Source: an uncultured Ignavibacteriota bacterium (GTDB lineage: Bacteria; Bacteroidota; Ignavibacteria; Tepidaquicellales; Tepidaquicellaceae). From it: a stretch of 7,387 nt of DNA. Positions 1-5,969 of the stretch are shown here, one piece after another (the first letter of the stretch is position 1; every line of letters begins with the position of its first letter). The stretch is taken from NCBI GenBank assembly GCA_937983305.1, contig CALKAJ010000414.1:1-7387 (forward strand). The letters are read 5' to 3'. Both the position numbers and the translations under genes were made by a program. The notes under the pieces are model-generated. The model saw nothing but the letters and a program-made list of their open reading frames with translations. It was not told where the DNA came from and did not search any database.

Positions 1-47
1 GACCACCGAGATCTACACTCTTTCCCTACACGACGCTCTTCCGATCT
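1..47 (+). other. Illumina P5 / TruSeq universal adapter (technical sequence)
   Basis: These bases are the P5 flow-cell end followed directly by the TruSeq read-1 primer site, ending in the usual CGCTCTTCCGATCT. The copy begins about 11 bases into P5 and has no i5 index between the two parts, so it is a single-index adapter. Biological sequence starts at 48. Any reading frame entering this stretch is artificial, and the real 3' part of the tgt gene is missing because of it. Confidence 0.98.
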
Positions 48-887
48 CCTTGCATTTCTTGTAGGCAAGACACAATCAAACATATCAACACCTTTTTCAA
101 CACACTCGAGAATATCTATTGGGGTACCAACTCCCATAAGATATCTTGGTTTATTTTTATTCATCAAATCTGTACAATAATCCGTTATCTCATAAAAATC
201 TTCATTCTTCTCTCCTACGGATAATCCGCCGATTGCATTACCTGCAAAATCAAGACTGTCAAGGAATTCAATACTTTCTTTTCGTAAATCTTTAAATAAG
301 CTTCCTTGATTTATGGAAAAAAGGTACTGCTCAAATCCGTACAACTGTTGCGTCTCCTTGTAATGATCTAAACATCTTTTCTCCCAGTTATGAGTTATCT
401 TTAGCGATTTAACCGCATCATTATGTTCAATCGGAAATGGCATACATTCATCAAGCGGCATCATTATATCGGAACCAATTGCTCTTTGAATTTCAATAAC
501 TTTTTCCGGAGTGAATAAATGTGAAGAGCCATCAAGGTGCGATGAAAACTTAACACCTTCTTCAGAAATATTTCTTAACGAAGCAAGACTAAAAACCTGG
601 AAACCACCGCTATCGGTTAATATCGATTTTTCCCAGTTCATAAATTTTTGAAGTCCGCCTGCAAGTTTTAATATCTCTTCTCCGGGACGCAGATAAAGAT
701 GATATGTATTTCCGAGAATAATTTCGGCATTCATCTCCAAGAGTTCACGTTGTTCTATTGCCTTAACTGTAGCTTGAGTTCCGACAGGCATAAATACAGG
801 TGTATCAATTTCACTATGTGAGGTCTTTAGCAAGCCTGTTCTGGCTTTGCACTCACTACTATTTGAAAGAACTTGAAAAAACTTCAT
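48..887 (-). CDS. tgt: Queuine/preQ1 tRNA-guanine transglycosylase, 3'-truncated by the insert end
   Basis: Swaps guanine at the wobble position (G34) of GUN-anticodon tRNAs for the queuosine precursor preQ1. My translation gives 280 codons in a TIM-barrel Tgt sequence. It has DSGGFQVFSL at 92-101 (Asp92, general acid/base), DEC at 146-148, GGLSVGE at 220-226, and DCVLPTRNAR at 271-280 with the nucleophile Asp271. Cys148 and Val224 sit where bacterial preQ1-type enzymes carry Cys and Val (C158/V233 in Zymomonas numbering), so preQ1 rather than queuine is the likely substrate. The family is about 375 residues long, so the last quarter, including the Cys/His zinc site, is lost at the adapter junction. 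This is a cloning boundary, not a pseudogene. The ATG overlaps the stop of the upstream GT2 gene as ATGA, and a GGGAG at 896-900 lies 8 nt before it, so translational coupling is likely. Confidence 0.96.
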
Positions 888-1627
888 CTTACAGGCTCCC
901 ATTCATTGGAAGATGACTTCTTAAAAATCATAATCCATATAGAATTTTTAAGCCAATGATATATTACTTTTATGTATCCAAATTTTCTGTATCTTCTTGG
1001 TGATTCTCTTACTATCAAGCCTGATTCAACTTTGATTTTTCCTAATTTTCTTAATCTCTTGAATAAGTCGAAATCTTCTCCTGCAAACATCCTTTCATTA
1101 TATCCTCCGGCTTTATGAAAATAATCTTTTTTGATAACATGACATTCACCTCTACCCATTCCTAATCCAAGAATATTCAATATTTTAACATATTTGTTAT
1201 AAAACGAGTGAAAGAGCCTGTCAGGTAACCTTTCTTCGTTTTTAAAAACTTCTATGTTACAAGTCAGTCCTGAGTATGTATTGTTATTTCCAAATATACT
1301 TATTTTTTCAAAGAACAATTTTGGGTCATCAAGTTCTGTATCTGCGTTAAAAAAAACGAGAACATCACCTTTAGAAATTTCTGCACCTTTATTTCTGCCT
1401 TCAGCAATGTTCTGTTTCCTTTCTCCGGTATGTCTTACAATCTTATTTACATACCTTTGTGCAATATCAAGAGTCTTGTCTGAACTTCCACCGTCGCTAA
1501 CTATCAATTCTATATCGAATCGGTTTTTTAGATTATCGTCAAACTGTTGCAACACTCTCGTTATCAGCTTTTCTTCATTAAGAGTTGGAATAATAACACT
1601 GATACCGTTGGAAGTTCGCTCGCCCAA
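884..1627 (-). CDS. Family 2 glycosyltransferase
   Basis: A 247-residue single-domain GT-A enzyme that should move a sugar from a nucleotide donor to a lipid, polysaccharide or protein acceptor; neither donor nor acceptor can be read from the sequence. Visible motifs are the N-terminal strand SVIIPTLNEE (10-19), SDGGSSDKT (44-52), an NADTE block at 94-98 holding the metal-binding Asp region, GGYNE (174-178) and the acidic GEDFDL (183-188) expected to hold the catalytic base. A hydrophobic segment near the C-terminus (about 223-235) may sit on the membrane. The start is TTG: no ATG or GTG lies between the rpmB stop and the conserved first strand. It begins 6 nt after that stop, in the same frame, with no Shine-Dalgarno sequence. 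Its end overlaps tgt by 4 bp. It may act in envelope glycan synthesis with the GT9 enzyme upstream, which is inference from proximity. Confidence 0.9.
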   Translation of the reverse strand: MGERTSNGISVIIPTLNEEKLITRVLQQFDDNLKNRFDIELIVSDGGSSDKTLDIAQRYVNKIVRHTGERKQNIAEGRNKGAEISKGDVLVFFNADTELDDPKLFFEKISIFGNNNTYSGLTCNIEVFKNEERLPDRLFHSFYNKYVKILNILGLGMGRGECHVIKKDYFHKAGGYNERMFAGEDFDLFKRLRKLGKIKVESGLIVRESPRRYRKFGYIKVIYHWLKNSIWIMIFKKSSSNEWEPVR

Positions 1628-1633
1628 GAGATT

Positions 1634-1840
1634 TTAAGCTAATGCTTTAATGCCTTTTTTATCTAATGTCTTTAGTCCTCTTGCACTTATTCTGACGCGA
1701 ACCCATACCTTTTTTTCTTCATCCCAGATTCTCTTATACTGAAGATTAGGTAACTGTCTTCTTTTAGTCCTGTTATTTGCGTGGGAAACATTGTTTCCTG
1801 TCATTGGTTTTTTTCCAAGTACTGCACATACTTTTGCCAT
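1634..1840 (-). CDS. rpmB: 50S ribosomal protein bL28
   Basis: A small structural protein of the large ribosomal subunit. The 68 residues follow the bL28 pattern: MAKVCAVLGKKPMTGNN at the N-terminus, SHANNRTKRRQLPNLQ in the middle, then VWVRVRISARGLKTLDKKGI. It is about 10 residues shorter than the E. coli protein, stopping soon after the DKKGI motif, which is common for short bL28 forms and does not look like a truncation. Only one cysteine (Cys5) is present and there are no CxxC pairs, so this is a zinc-free version. It is the only gene here with a strong Shine-Dalgarno sequence, which overlaps the stop of the gene before it. In Bacteroidota rpmB usually pairs with rpmG (bL33); here its neighbours are a small unknown protein and a glycosyltransferase gene. 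Confidence 0.97.
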   Translation of the reverse strand: MAKVCAVLGKKPMTGNNVSHANNRTKRRQLPNLQYKRIWDEEKKVWVRVRISARGLKTLDKKGIKALA

Positions 1841-1849
1841 TTATATGTT

Positions 1850-1858
1850 CTCCTTTCT
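1850..1858 (-). promoter_or_regulatory. Strong Shine-Dalgarno sequence for rpmB
   Basis: On the minus strand this reads AGAAAGGAG, nine consecutive bases complementary to the CUCCUUUCU tail found at the 3' end of 16S rRNA in many bacteria. It sits 9 nt before the rpmB ATG and begins on the last base of the stop codon of the preceding small gene, so a terminating ribosome would be parked on it. No other gene in the window has a comparable match; the next best is GGGAG before tgt. Confidence 0.85.
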
Positions 1859-2064
1859 TATCCTTTAAATTGTTTATAACTCGACTCATATACTTTCATA
1901 TTTCTGTCAAGAAATTTATAGCTTCCTTTTTCCGATTTTACCGCTTCAACATAGCGAATATGAATGAGTCTTGTTTCTTTTCCCGATTCAGGGTCAATAA
2001 CATTCATCTCAGCTTTTTTAGCAAGTTTAGCCGCTTTATCCGCGAATGATTGTACTTTTGCCAT
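1858..2064 (-). CDS. Small basic protein of unknown function between plsX and rpmB
   Basis: I do not recognise this gene with certainty. It encodes 68 residues with 12 Lys and 3 Arg against 9 Asp/Glu (net about +6), no cysteine, no signal peptide and no membrane segment. Residues 2-20 (AKVQSFADKAAKLAKKAEM) look like a basic amphipathic helix. The remainder alternates short hydrophobic and charged stretches, consistent with a beta hairpin around TRLIHIRYVEAV and KGSYKFLDRNMKVYE. Size, charge and position before rpmB suggest a ribosome-associated protein. The VKSEKGSYKF stretch recalls the TGAYTF-type motif of DUF4295, a small protein encoded beside rpmB/rpmG in Bacteroidota, but that is a remembered likeness and not an alignment. 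It starts with ATG 14 nt after plsX, without a Shine-Dalgarno sequence, and its stop overlaps the rpmB ribosome-binding site. A coding call is supported by the clean frame, tight packing and a composition like its neighbours. Confidence 0.85.
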   Translation of the reverse strand: MAKVQSFADKAAKLAKKAEMNVIDPESGKETRLIHIRYVEAVKSEKGSYKFLDRNMKVYESSYKQFKG

Positions 2065-2078
2065 TTTAGTTTATTATT

Positions 2079-3095
2079 TTATTTTTCTAAATATTTACTA
2101 ATTTCTGTTTCTATTTTTTTGTTCACTTCTTTTCTTACCATTTCTTCTGCTTTGAATATCATATTTTTAATTGCAAGTGAACTCGATTTTCCGTGGCCAA
2201 TCAGTGATACACCGTTGACGCCTAATAGCGGAACACCGCCATAGTTCTGATAATCAAAATCAGAAAGTGATTCTTTCATTACACCTTTAATGATTCCGGT
2301 TTTCAGCTTATTTATCAATCCTAATTCGGAATATGCTTTAAATTTATATTTTAATAAATCTAAAATACTTTCTGCGAATTTCAGGATAATATTACCTATA
2401 AATCCGTCACATACAAATATATCGGCATTTCCTCTCAAAATATCACCACCTTCAACATTTCCAATAAAATTCAGAGAGGATTTCTCCAGAAGTTCATAAG
2501 CCTGAAATGTAAGCTCATTACCTTTGGATTTCTCTTCTCCGATACTTAATAAACCAACTCTTGGATTGTCAACTTTAAACATCGTATTCATATAAATACT
2601 ACCCATCACGGCAAACTCTAATAAATGCCTCGGTTTACAGTCAACTGATGCGCCTGCATCAATAACTAACGAAATTTTATTAGCCGAAGGTAATATTGTA
2701 CCAATTGTTGGTCTTCCAATTCCTTTTAATCTTCCAAGTTTATAAGTCGAATGAGCCATATTAGCACCGGTATTTCCCGCACTTATGGAAGCATCAGCCT
2801 TATTTTCCTTCTGAAGTGAAACAGATACTGAAAGAGATGATTCGGGTTTATTTCTCAAGCTATCTGACGGGGATTCATCCATTGCAATAACATCTTTTGC
2901 ATTTACAATGCTAAGATTTTCAGGAACTGTCAAATTTAGTCCGGAAATACTATTTCTAAGAACTTCTTCTTTTCCAACAAGAATTACTTCGATTTCTTTA
3001 CTTTTTTCCAAAGCAGCTTCAATTGAGCCCTTAATCTCACTTTCGGGAGCAAAATCACCGCCCATTGCATCTACAGCAATTCTTATTTTTTCCAA
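2079..3095 (-). CDS. plsX: Phosphate acyltransferase PlsX
   Basis: Converts acyl-ACP plus phosphate into acyl-phosphate, the donor PlsY uses to acylate glycerol-3-phosphate in membrane phospholipid synthesis; a soluble enzyme that associates with the membrane. At 338 residues it is full length. Motifs in order are VDAMGGD (8-14), SAGNTGA (105-111), GRP (127-129), DAGA (146-149), GNVEGGD (212-218), CDGFIGN (229-235), GGVPLLGVNG (286-295) and HGKS (301-304). The start is TTG: an in-frame TAA lies three codons upstream, and the first ATG inside the gene belongs to the conserved AMGGD motif. TTG gives the usual short N-terminus before RIAVDAMGGD. It lies 22 nt after rpmF in the widespread yceD-rpmF-plsX order. 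The frequent partner fabH does not follow; a small unknown gene and rpmB do. Confidence 0.97.
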   Translation of the reverse strand: MEKIRIAVDAMGGDFAPESEIKGSIEAALEKSKEIEVILVGKEEVLRNSISGLNLTVPENLSIVNAKDVIAMDESPSDSLRNKPESSLSVSVSLQKENKADASISAGNTGANMAHSTYKLGRLKGIGRPTIGTILPSANKISLVIDAGASVDCKPRHLLEFAVMGSIYMNTMFKVDNPRVGLLSIGEEKSKGNELTFQAYELLEKSSLNFIGNVEGGDILRGNADIFVCDGFIGNIILKFAESILDLLKYKFKAYSELGLINKLKTGIIKGVMKESLSDFDYQNYGGVPLLGVNGVSLIGHGKSSSLAIKNMIFKAEEMVRKEVNKKIETEISKYLEK

Positions 3096-3117
3096 TTTTT
3101 TAAATTAAAAGGTTACT

Positions 3118-3303
3118 TTAATTTTTACCTTTTGGAATTGTAACACTTTTCCCGTCATAATATCCACATGAAGGGCAAACTCTATGCATCATTTTCGGTT
3201 CACCGCAATTCGAACATAATCCAACTGCAGGTGCTACTGCTTTATAATGTGTTCTTCTTTTTCTACCTCTTGTTTTTGAATGTCGTCTTTTTGGATTTGG
3301 CAT
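3118..3303 (-). CDS. rpmF: 50S ribosomal protein bL32
   Basis: A 61-residue structural protein of the large ribosomal subunit. It begins MPNPKRRHSKTRGRKRR, the typical basic arm reaching into rRNA, followed by a zinc ribbon with Cys30-x2-Cys33 and Cys43-x2-Cys46. All four ligands are intact, so this is the zinc-binding form rather than the Cys-free paralogue some bacteria make when zinc is scarce. The ATG follows the yceD stop by 26 nt, in a very A/T-rich leader with no Shine-Dalgarno sequence and a 14-bp direct repeat. Transcription with plsX is expected from the 22-nt gap; this pairing is conserved across many bacteria and is thought to link ribosome and membrane-lipid production. Confidence 0.98.
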   Translation of the reverse strand: MPNPKRRHSKTRGRKRRTHYKAVAPAVGLCSNCGEPKMMHRVCPSCGYYDGKSVTIPKGKN

Positions 3304-3309
3304 CGTTAA

Positions 3310-3344
3310 TATTTATTAATTTTTATTTGTTATTTATTAATTTT
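3310..3344. repeat. 14-bp direct repeat at the yceD-rpmF junction
   Basis: TATTTATTAATTTT occurs at 3310-3323 and again at 3331-3344, a 21-bp offset. The second copy encodes the last codons and stop of yceD; the first lies in the rpmF leader. It could be a small tandem duplication that made the spacer, or chance in A/T-only sequence. Confidence 0.6.
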
Positions 3345-3839
3345 CTTTAATTTGTCCCAAACGGGATTTGTACTCACATCAGTATTTGTTGATATTAACT
3401 CTCTGATGTTTTTTTTGCAATAAGAACATACTTCATTGTATTCTTCCGGAACTTTTCTCATCGGAATTGATAACAAAATATAATCCCGAAGCGGTTCAGT
3501 TATATCGAGATATTTTGTATCCGGTTTTATATCATATGAATTAAATTCTTCAACTTTTTTGATATCTCTTATCTCTTCACCTGTGTAATTATATTCATAC
3601 AGTAAATCAAAATCTGTTTTTAAGTCAAACGGATAAAACTCCAAACATCTGTCGCATTCGAGTTTCATTATTCCTCTTACGGAAATATTTAAAAGAACTG
3701 AGTGACTGCTTTTATTAATTCTGACATCAAATTCTAATTCATCCTGAATTACATAGGGATCTAAAAAATCATCCGGCATTTTTTCTGACCAACTTAGGCA
3801 ATGCACACCGTCGCTCAAACCTGAGATGTCTATCTTCAT
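3330..3839 (-). CDS. yceD: YceD/DUF177 family protein (23S rRNA accumulation type)
   Basis: A 169-residue DUF177 protein. Family members are encoded directly upstream of rpmF in most bacteria and plant homologues, and E. coli YceD has been tied to 23S rRNA accumulation; the biochemical activity is not settled. Key features are the strand-rich N-terminal half ending in the CDRC motif (Cys62, Cys65), an acidic linker (about 80-110), the conserved helix PLRDYILLSIPMRKVP (116-131), a second pair Cys138-x2-Cys141, and the C-terminal NPVWDKLKKI (158-167), which matches the family's usual ending. The two CxxC pairs could bind one metal, which is inference. It starts with ATG 24 nt after gcvH, with an A-rich leader and no Shine-Dalgarno sequence, and rpmF follows 26 nt after its stop. 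Confidence 0.92.
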   Translation of the reverse strand: MKIDISGLSDGVHCLSWSEKMPDDFLDPYVIQDELEFDVRINKSSHSVLLNISVRGIMKLECDRCLEFYPFDLKTDFDLLYEYNYTGEEIRDIKKVEEFNSYDIKPDTKYLDITEPLRDYILLSIPMRKVPEEYNEVCSYCKKNIRELISTNTDVSTNPVWDKLKKINK

Positions 3840-3863
3840 TACTCGGTAAAAATTCTTTTTCTT

Positions 3864-4268
3864 TTATGCTCCGGTTAGTTCTGCGTATGCTTTACTATCG
3901 AGGAGGTTATTTACTTCATCCATATTAGAAGGTTCGATTTTTAAAATCCATCCTTCACCATAAGGATCTTCATTTACAACCGAAGAGTTGTCGTTAATTG
4001 CAGTATTGATTTCCAAAATTTTTCCTGAAACCGGGCTTAGAACTTCAGATACGGTTTTTACTGCTTCAATTGAACCAAGGGATTCGCCTTGTTTAACTTC
4101 TGCACCAATTTCTACTGTTATATCAATAAATATTATATCTCCTAATTCACTTTGTGCAAAATCAGTAATTCCTACTATTCCAACGTTCCCATCGAGTTTA
4201 TAATACTCATGGTCATTAGTGTACTTAATGTCTTCAGGTATTTTCATTTCCGTATATTTTTTTAACAT
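3864..4268 (-). CDS. gcvH: Glycine cleavage system H protein
   Basis: The lipoyl-carrying shuttle of the glycine cleavage system, passing the aminomethyl group between the P, T and L proteins; in some bacteria it also relays lipoyl groups to other complexes. The 134 residues contain KYTNDHEYYKLDGNVGIVGITDFAQ at the N-terminus in separate recognisable blocks, the lipoylation site EAVKTVSEV with Lys71, then SPVSGKILEIN (78-88) and NEDPYGEGW (99-107). The first ATG gives seven residues more than most homologues; the second Met (codon 8, at 4247-4245) before KIPEDIKY would give the typical 127. A candidate promoter sits immediately upstream, which favours the first ATG with a short leader, but the choice is open. 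No gcvT, gcvP or lipoate-synthesis gene lies in the window, so here gcvH heads a translation and lipid operon. Confidence 0.97.
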   Translation of the reverse strand: MLKKYTEMKIPEDIKYTNDHEYYKLDGNVGIVGITDFAQSELGDIIFIDITVEIGAEVKQGESLGSIEAVKTVSEVLSPVSGKILEINTAINDNSSVVNEDPYGEGWILKIEPSNMDEVNNLLDSKAYAELTGA

Positions 4269-4280
4269 TTATAAACTCGT

Positions 4281-4309
4281 AAAATAGCGAAAAATCCGAT
4301 TTTATTCAA
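4281..4309 (-). promoter_or_regulatory. Candidate sigma-70-type promoter for the gcvH-yceD-rpmF-plsX operon
   Basis: On the minus strand, TTGAAT (4309-4304) and TATTTT (4286-4281) are separated by exactly 17 bp in the 74-bp gap between the GT9 gene and gcvH. Each box matches four of six consensus bases. Transcription would start roughly 10 nt before the gcvH ATG. The region is A/T-rich, so chance matches are likely; the support is position and spacing. The TTCAATTGAA palindrome (4305-4314) overlaps the -35 box. Confidence 0.35.
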
Positions 4310-4342
4310 TTGAAATAGAAATATCTTTAGTTTGAATAAAAA

Positions 4343-5491
4343 CTAAACTTTTTCGAGCATTTCTCTAACTTTAAGGTAAACATCCTCAACTTTTATCCGC
4401 GGCATACATACAGGAGCATTGCATCCGTATTCGTGACCAAGGTACAAACAAGGGCTGCAAAAAATATCACTTAAAATTACTTCTGCATTTTTAGAATATG
4501 CCCCCCATTGTTTGGGATTATTCGGACCGTGTAAACCGATAGTTTTGGTACCAATAGCGGCAGCCATATGCAAAATCCCGGTATTACTGCATATAAGTAA
4601 TTCTGTTTTCCTGATTATTGCAAGATCTTTTCCCATACTGAATTTCCCAGCTAAATTTTGTGCATTTTTCCCGATACCGTAAACAATTCTCTGGCATTTA
4701 TCAAAATCAGACTTTGTTCCCGTCAGAAAGAACCTTATCTCCGGGTCAAAATCAAGTATTTTTCTTCCCAAAGAAGAGTAATTTTCTTCTTTCCATTCTC
4801 TGGCGAAACTGCCTGTACCACAACTTGGCTGAAAGCAAATAATTTTATAATTGCTCAAACCGTTTTCTTCCCAATAATTTTCCGCAAATTCAACATCTTC
4901 AGATGTTAGATAAAACTCCGGAATTTTATCCTCCTCATCAGCTTTCAATCCAAGCGGATTTAGTAATTCAATAAAATTTTCTGATTCATGCTTGAATCTT
5001 GAGTGATTGACAGAAACAGAGTAATTGTAATGCCTTAACTGCTTTTTGGTTTTAAACCCAATGGAAAACTTTTTTTTTATGAAAAAAGAAATTATAGCAT
5101 CAATTCTCGACCATTGTTCTGCATCAATTAATAAGTCGTATTGTTTCTTTCTCAGCATTTTTACAAAGCTTAGAAAATAAAACGGATTTTTTATAAAATC
5201 ATAAACCTTACAAACAATAACATTATCAAGGAATGGAATAGTTTTGATTATTGCGGAATTTATATTTGTACACAGGAAATCTATCTCGGCATCCGGGAAA
5301 TTTTTTTTAAGTAACTTCAAAGTAGGAATTAAAAGCACTATATCACCTACAGCTGCAAACTTTACAAATATAATTTTTTTTGTTTCTTTGGGAAGATTTT
5401 TTGAGAAACTAAAATTAAATAACCTCAACAAAAGAACAATCGGGATTCCAAAATACCTGTCTAATATACGAAAAATTTTTCTTCTTTTCAA
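4343..5491 (-). CDS. Family 9 glycosyltransferase (ADP-heptose:LPS heptosyltransferase-like)
   Basis: A 382-residue GT-B enzyme of the heptosyltransferase family, which adds heptose or related sugars to the lipopolysaccharide core at the cytoplasmic face of the inner membrane. The N-terminal domain opens with IIFVKFAAVGDIVLLIPTL (40-58), containing the family's invariant GD (49-50). The C-terminal domain has a QPSCGTGS loop (221-228) with REWKEENY (231-238), then CSNTGILHMAAAIGTKTIGL (301-320) and HGPNNPKQWG (321-330), the nucleotide-sugar site. A C-terminal Cys cluster (345, 348, 357, 362) is common in the subfamily found outside Proteobacteria. The hydrophobic stretch at 15-30 may anchor it to the membrane. 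Acceptor and exact sugar are not readable. The start is TTG; an ATG at 5502-5500 lies in another frame and stops after four codons. It is divergent from cdd. Confidence 0.93.
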   Translation of the reverse strand: MKRRKIFRILDRYFGIPIVLLLRLFNFSFSKNLPKETKKIIFVKFAAVGDIVLLIPTLKLLKKNFPDAEIDFLCTNINSAIIKTIPFLDNVIVCKVYDFIKNPFYFLSFVKMLRKKQYDLLIDAEQWSRIDAIISFFIKKKFSIGFKTKKQLRHYNYSVSVNHSRFKHESENFIELLNPLGLKADEEDKIPEFYLTSEDVEFAENYWEENGLSNYKIICFQPSCGTGSFAREWKEENYSSLGRKILDFDPEIRFFLTGTKSDFDKCQRIVYGIGKNAQNLAGKFSMGKDLAIIRKTELLICSNTGILHMAAAIGTKTIGLHGPNNPKQWGAYSKNAEVILSDIFCSPCLYLGHEYGCNAPVCMPRIKVEDVYLKVREMLEKV

Positions 5492-5512
5492 AAAAGATTC
5501 ATCAATTTAAGA

Positions 5513-5540
5513 TTTGCTAATTTACCGAGAAATTTATAAA
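5513..5540 (+). promoter_or_regulatory. Weak candidate promoter for cdd-tdk
   Basis: TATAAA (5535-5540) is a good -10 box and would place the transcription start near 5547, about 20 nt before the cdd start. The upstream TTTGCT (5513-5518) at 16-bp spacing is a poor -35 match. I list it because the divergent gene pair requires a plus-strand promoter within or near this 76-bp gap, not because the boxes are convincing. Confidence 0.25.
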
Positions 5541-5547
5541 TTATCAA
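5519..5547 (-). promoter_or_regulatory. Candidate promoter for the GT9 gene
   Basis: On the minus strand, TTGATA (5547-5542, five of six to TTGACA) lies 17 bp before TAAATT (5524-5519, four of six to TATAAT). The predicted start of transcription is about 20 nt before the TTG start codon. It sits in the 76-bp divergent intergenic region and overlaps the palindrome AATTTATAAATT (5531-5542), so one regulator could affect both directions. Chance matches are easy in such A/T-rich DNA. Confidence 0.35.
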
Positions 5548-5567
5548 ATGACAATTAAATAATTATT

Positions 5568-5969
5568 TTGAATACTGAAATATCTTTAAAGCTAATTAAA
5601 GCTTCGCTTAAATCCCGTGTAAATTCATACGCTCCCTATTCGGGAATTCACGTAGGTGCTGCACTTTTATGCAGCAACGGAAAAATTTACAAAGGCTCTA
5701 ACATAGAATGTGCTTCATTTTCATTAACTATATGCGCAGAAAGAGCTGCCTTCTCAAAAGCTATAACCGAAGGTGAATTAAATTTCGAAGCAATTGCAAT
5801 ATCGTCAAATCAGGAAGATTATATTTTTCCATGCGGCGCTTGCAGACAGTTTATGATTGAATTCGCAGAAGACTTAACTGTCGTTTTGGTCAAATCCGAA
5901 AAAGAATACAAGACTTTTAATATTAAAAAACTATTACCAAATAATTTTTCAATTAAACAGAAAAAATGA
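5568..5969 (+). CDS. cdd: Cytidine deaminase (small zinc-dependent type)
   Basis: Hydrolyses cytidine and deoxycytidine to uridine and deoxyuridine in pyrimidine salvage. The 133 residues match the small homotetrameric class. YAPYSGIHVGAAL (21-33) is followed by GSNIE (43-47), which contacts the ribose, then CAERAA (56-61) with zinc ligand Cys56 and catalytic Glu58, and PCGACRQ (88-94) with zinc ligands Cys89 and Cys92. All catalytic residues are present. The start is TTG: an in-frame stop lies four codons upstream, the codons between are ATA/ATT, and TTG gives the spacing to YAPYS expected from other bacterial enzymes. There is no Shine-Dalgarno sequence. A four-codon micro-ORF (5548-5562) ends 5 nt before the start. 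The stop overlaps the tdk ATG as ATGA, so the two are almost certainly co-translated. Confidence 0.97.
   Translation: MNTEISLKLIKASLKSRVNSYAPYSGIHVGAALLCSNGKIYKGSNIECASFSLTICAERAAFSKAITEGELNFEAIAISSNQEDYIFPCGACRQFMIEFAEDLTVVLVKSEKEYKTFNIKKLLPNNFSIKQKK

Noticed and set aside
48..887. tgt as a pseudogene or split gene because it ends after 280 codons
   Set aside because: It ends exactly at the adapter junction with all motifs intact up to that point, so the shortening is technical.
1254..1637. A plus-strand open frame of 127 codons opposite the GT2 gene
   Set aside because: It is antisense to a gene with clear family motifs, has low-complexity Ser/Leu/Phe-rich composition and resembles no known protein.
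4245..4268. The seven extra N-terminal residues of GcvH as a targeting or fusion segment
   Set aside because: A second Met at codon 8 gives the usual length, so an alternative start explains it more simply.
4326..4347. An 8-bp inverted repeat (TTTAGTTT / AAACTAAA, 6-nt loop) around the GT9 stop codon, as a possible terminator
   Set aside because: The stem has only one G/C pair and on the minus strand is not followed by a clear U-run, so it is too weak to call a terminator.
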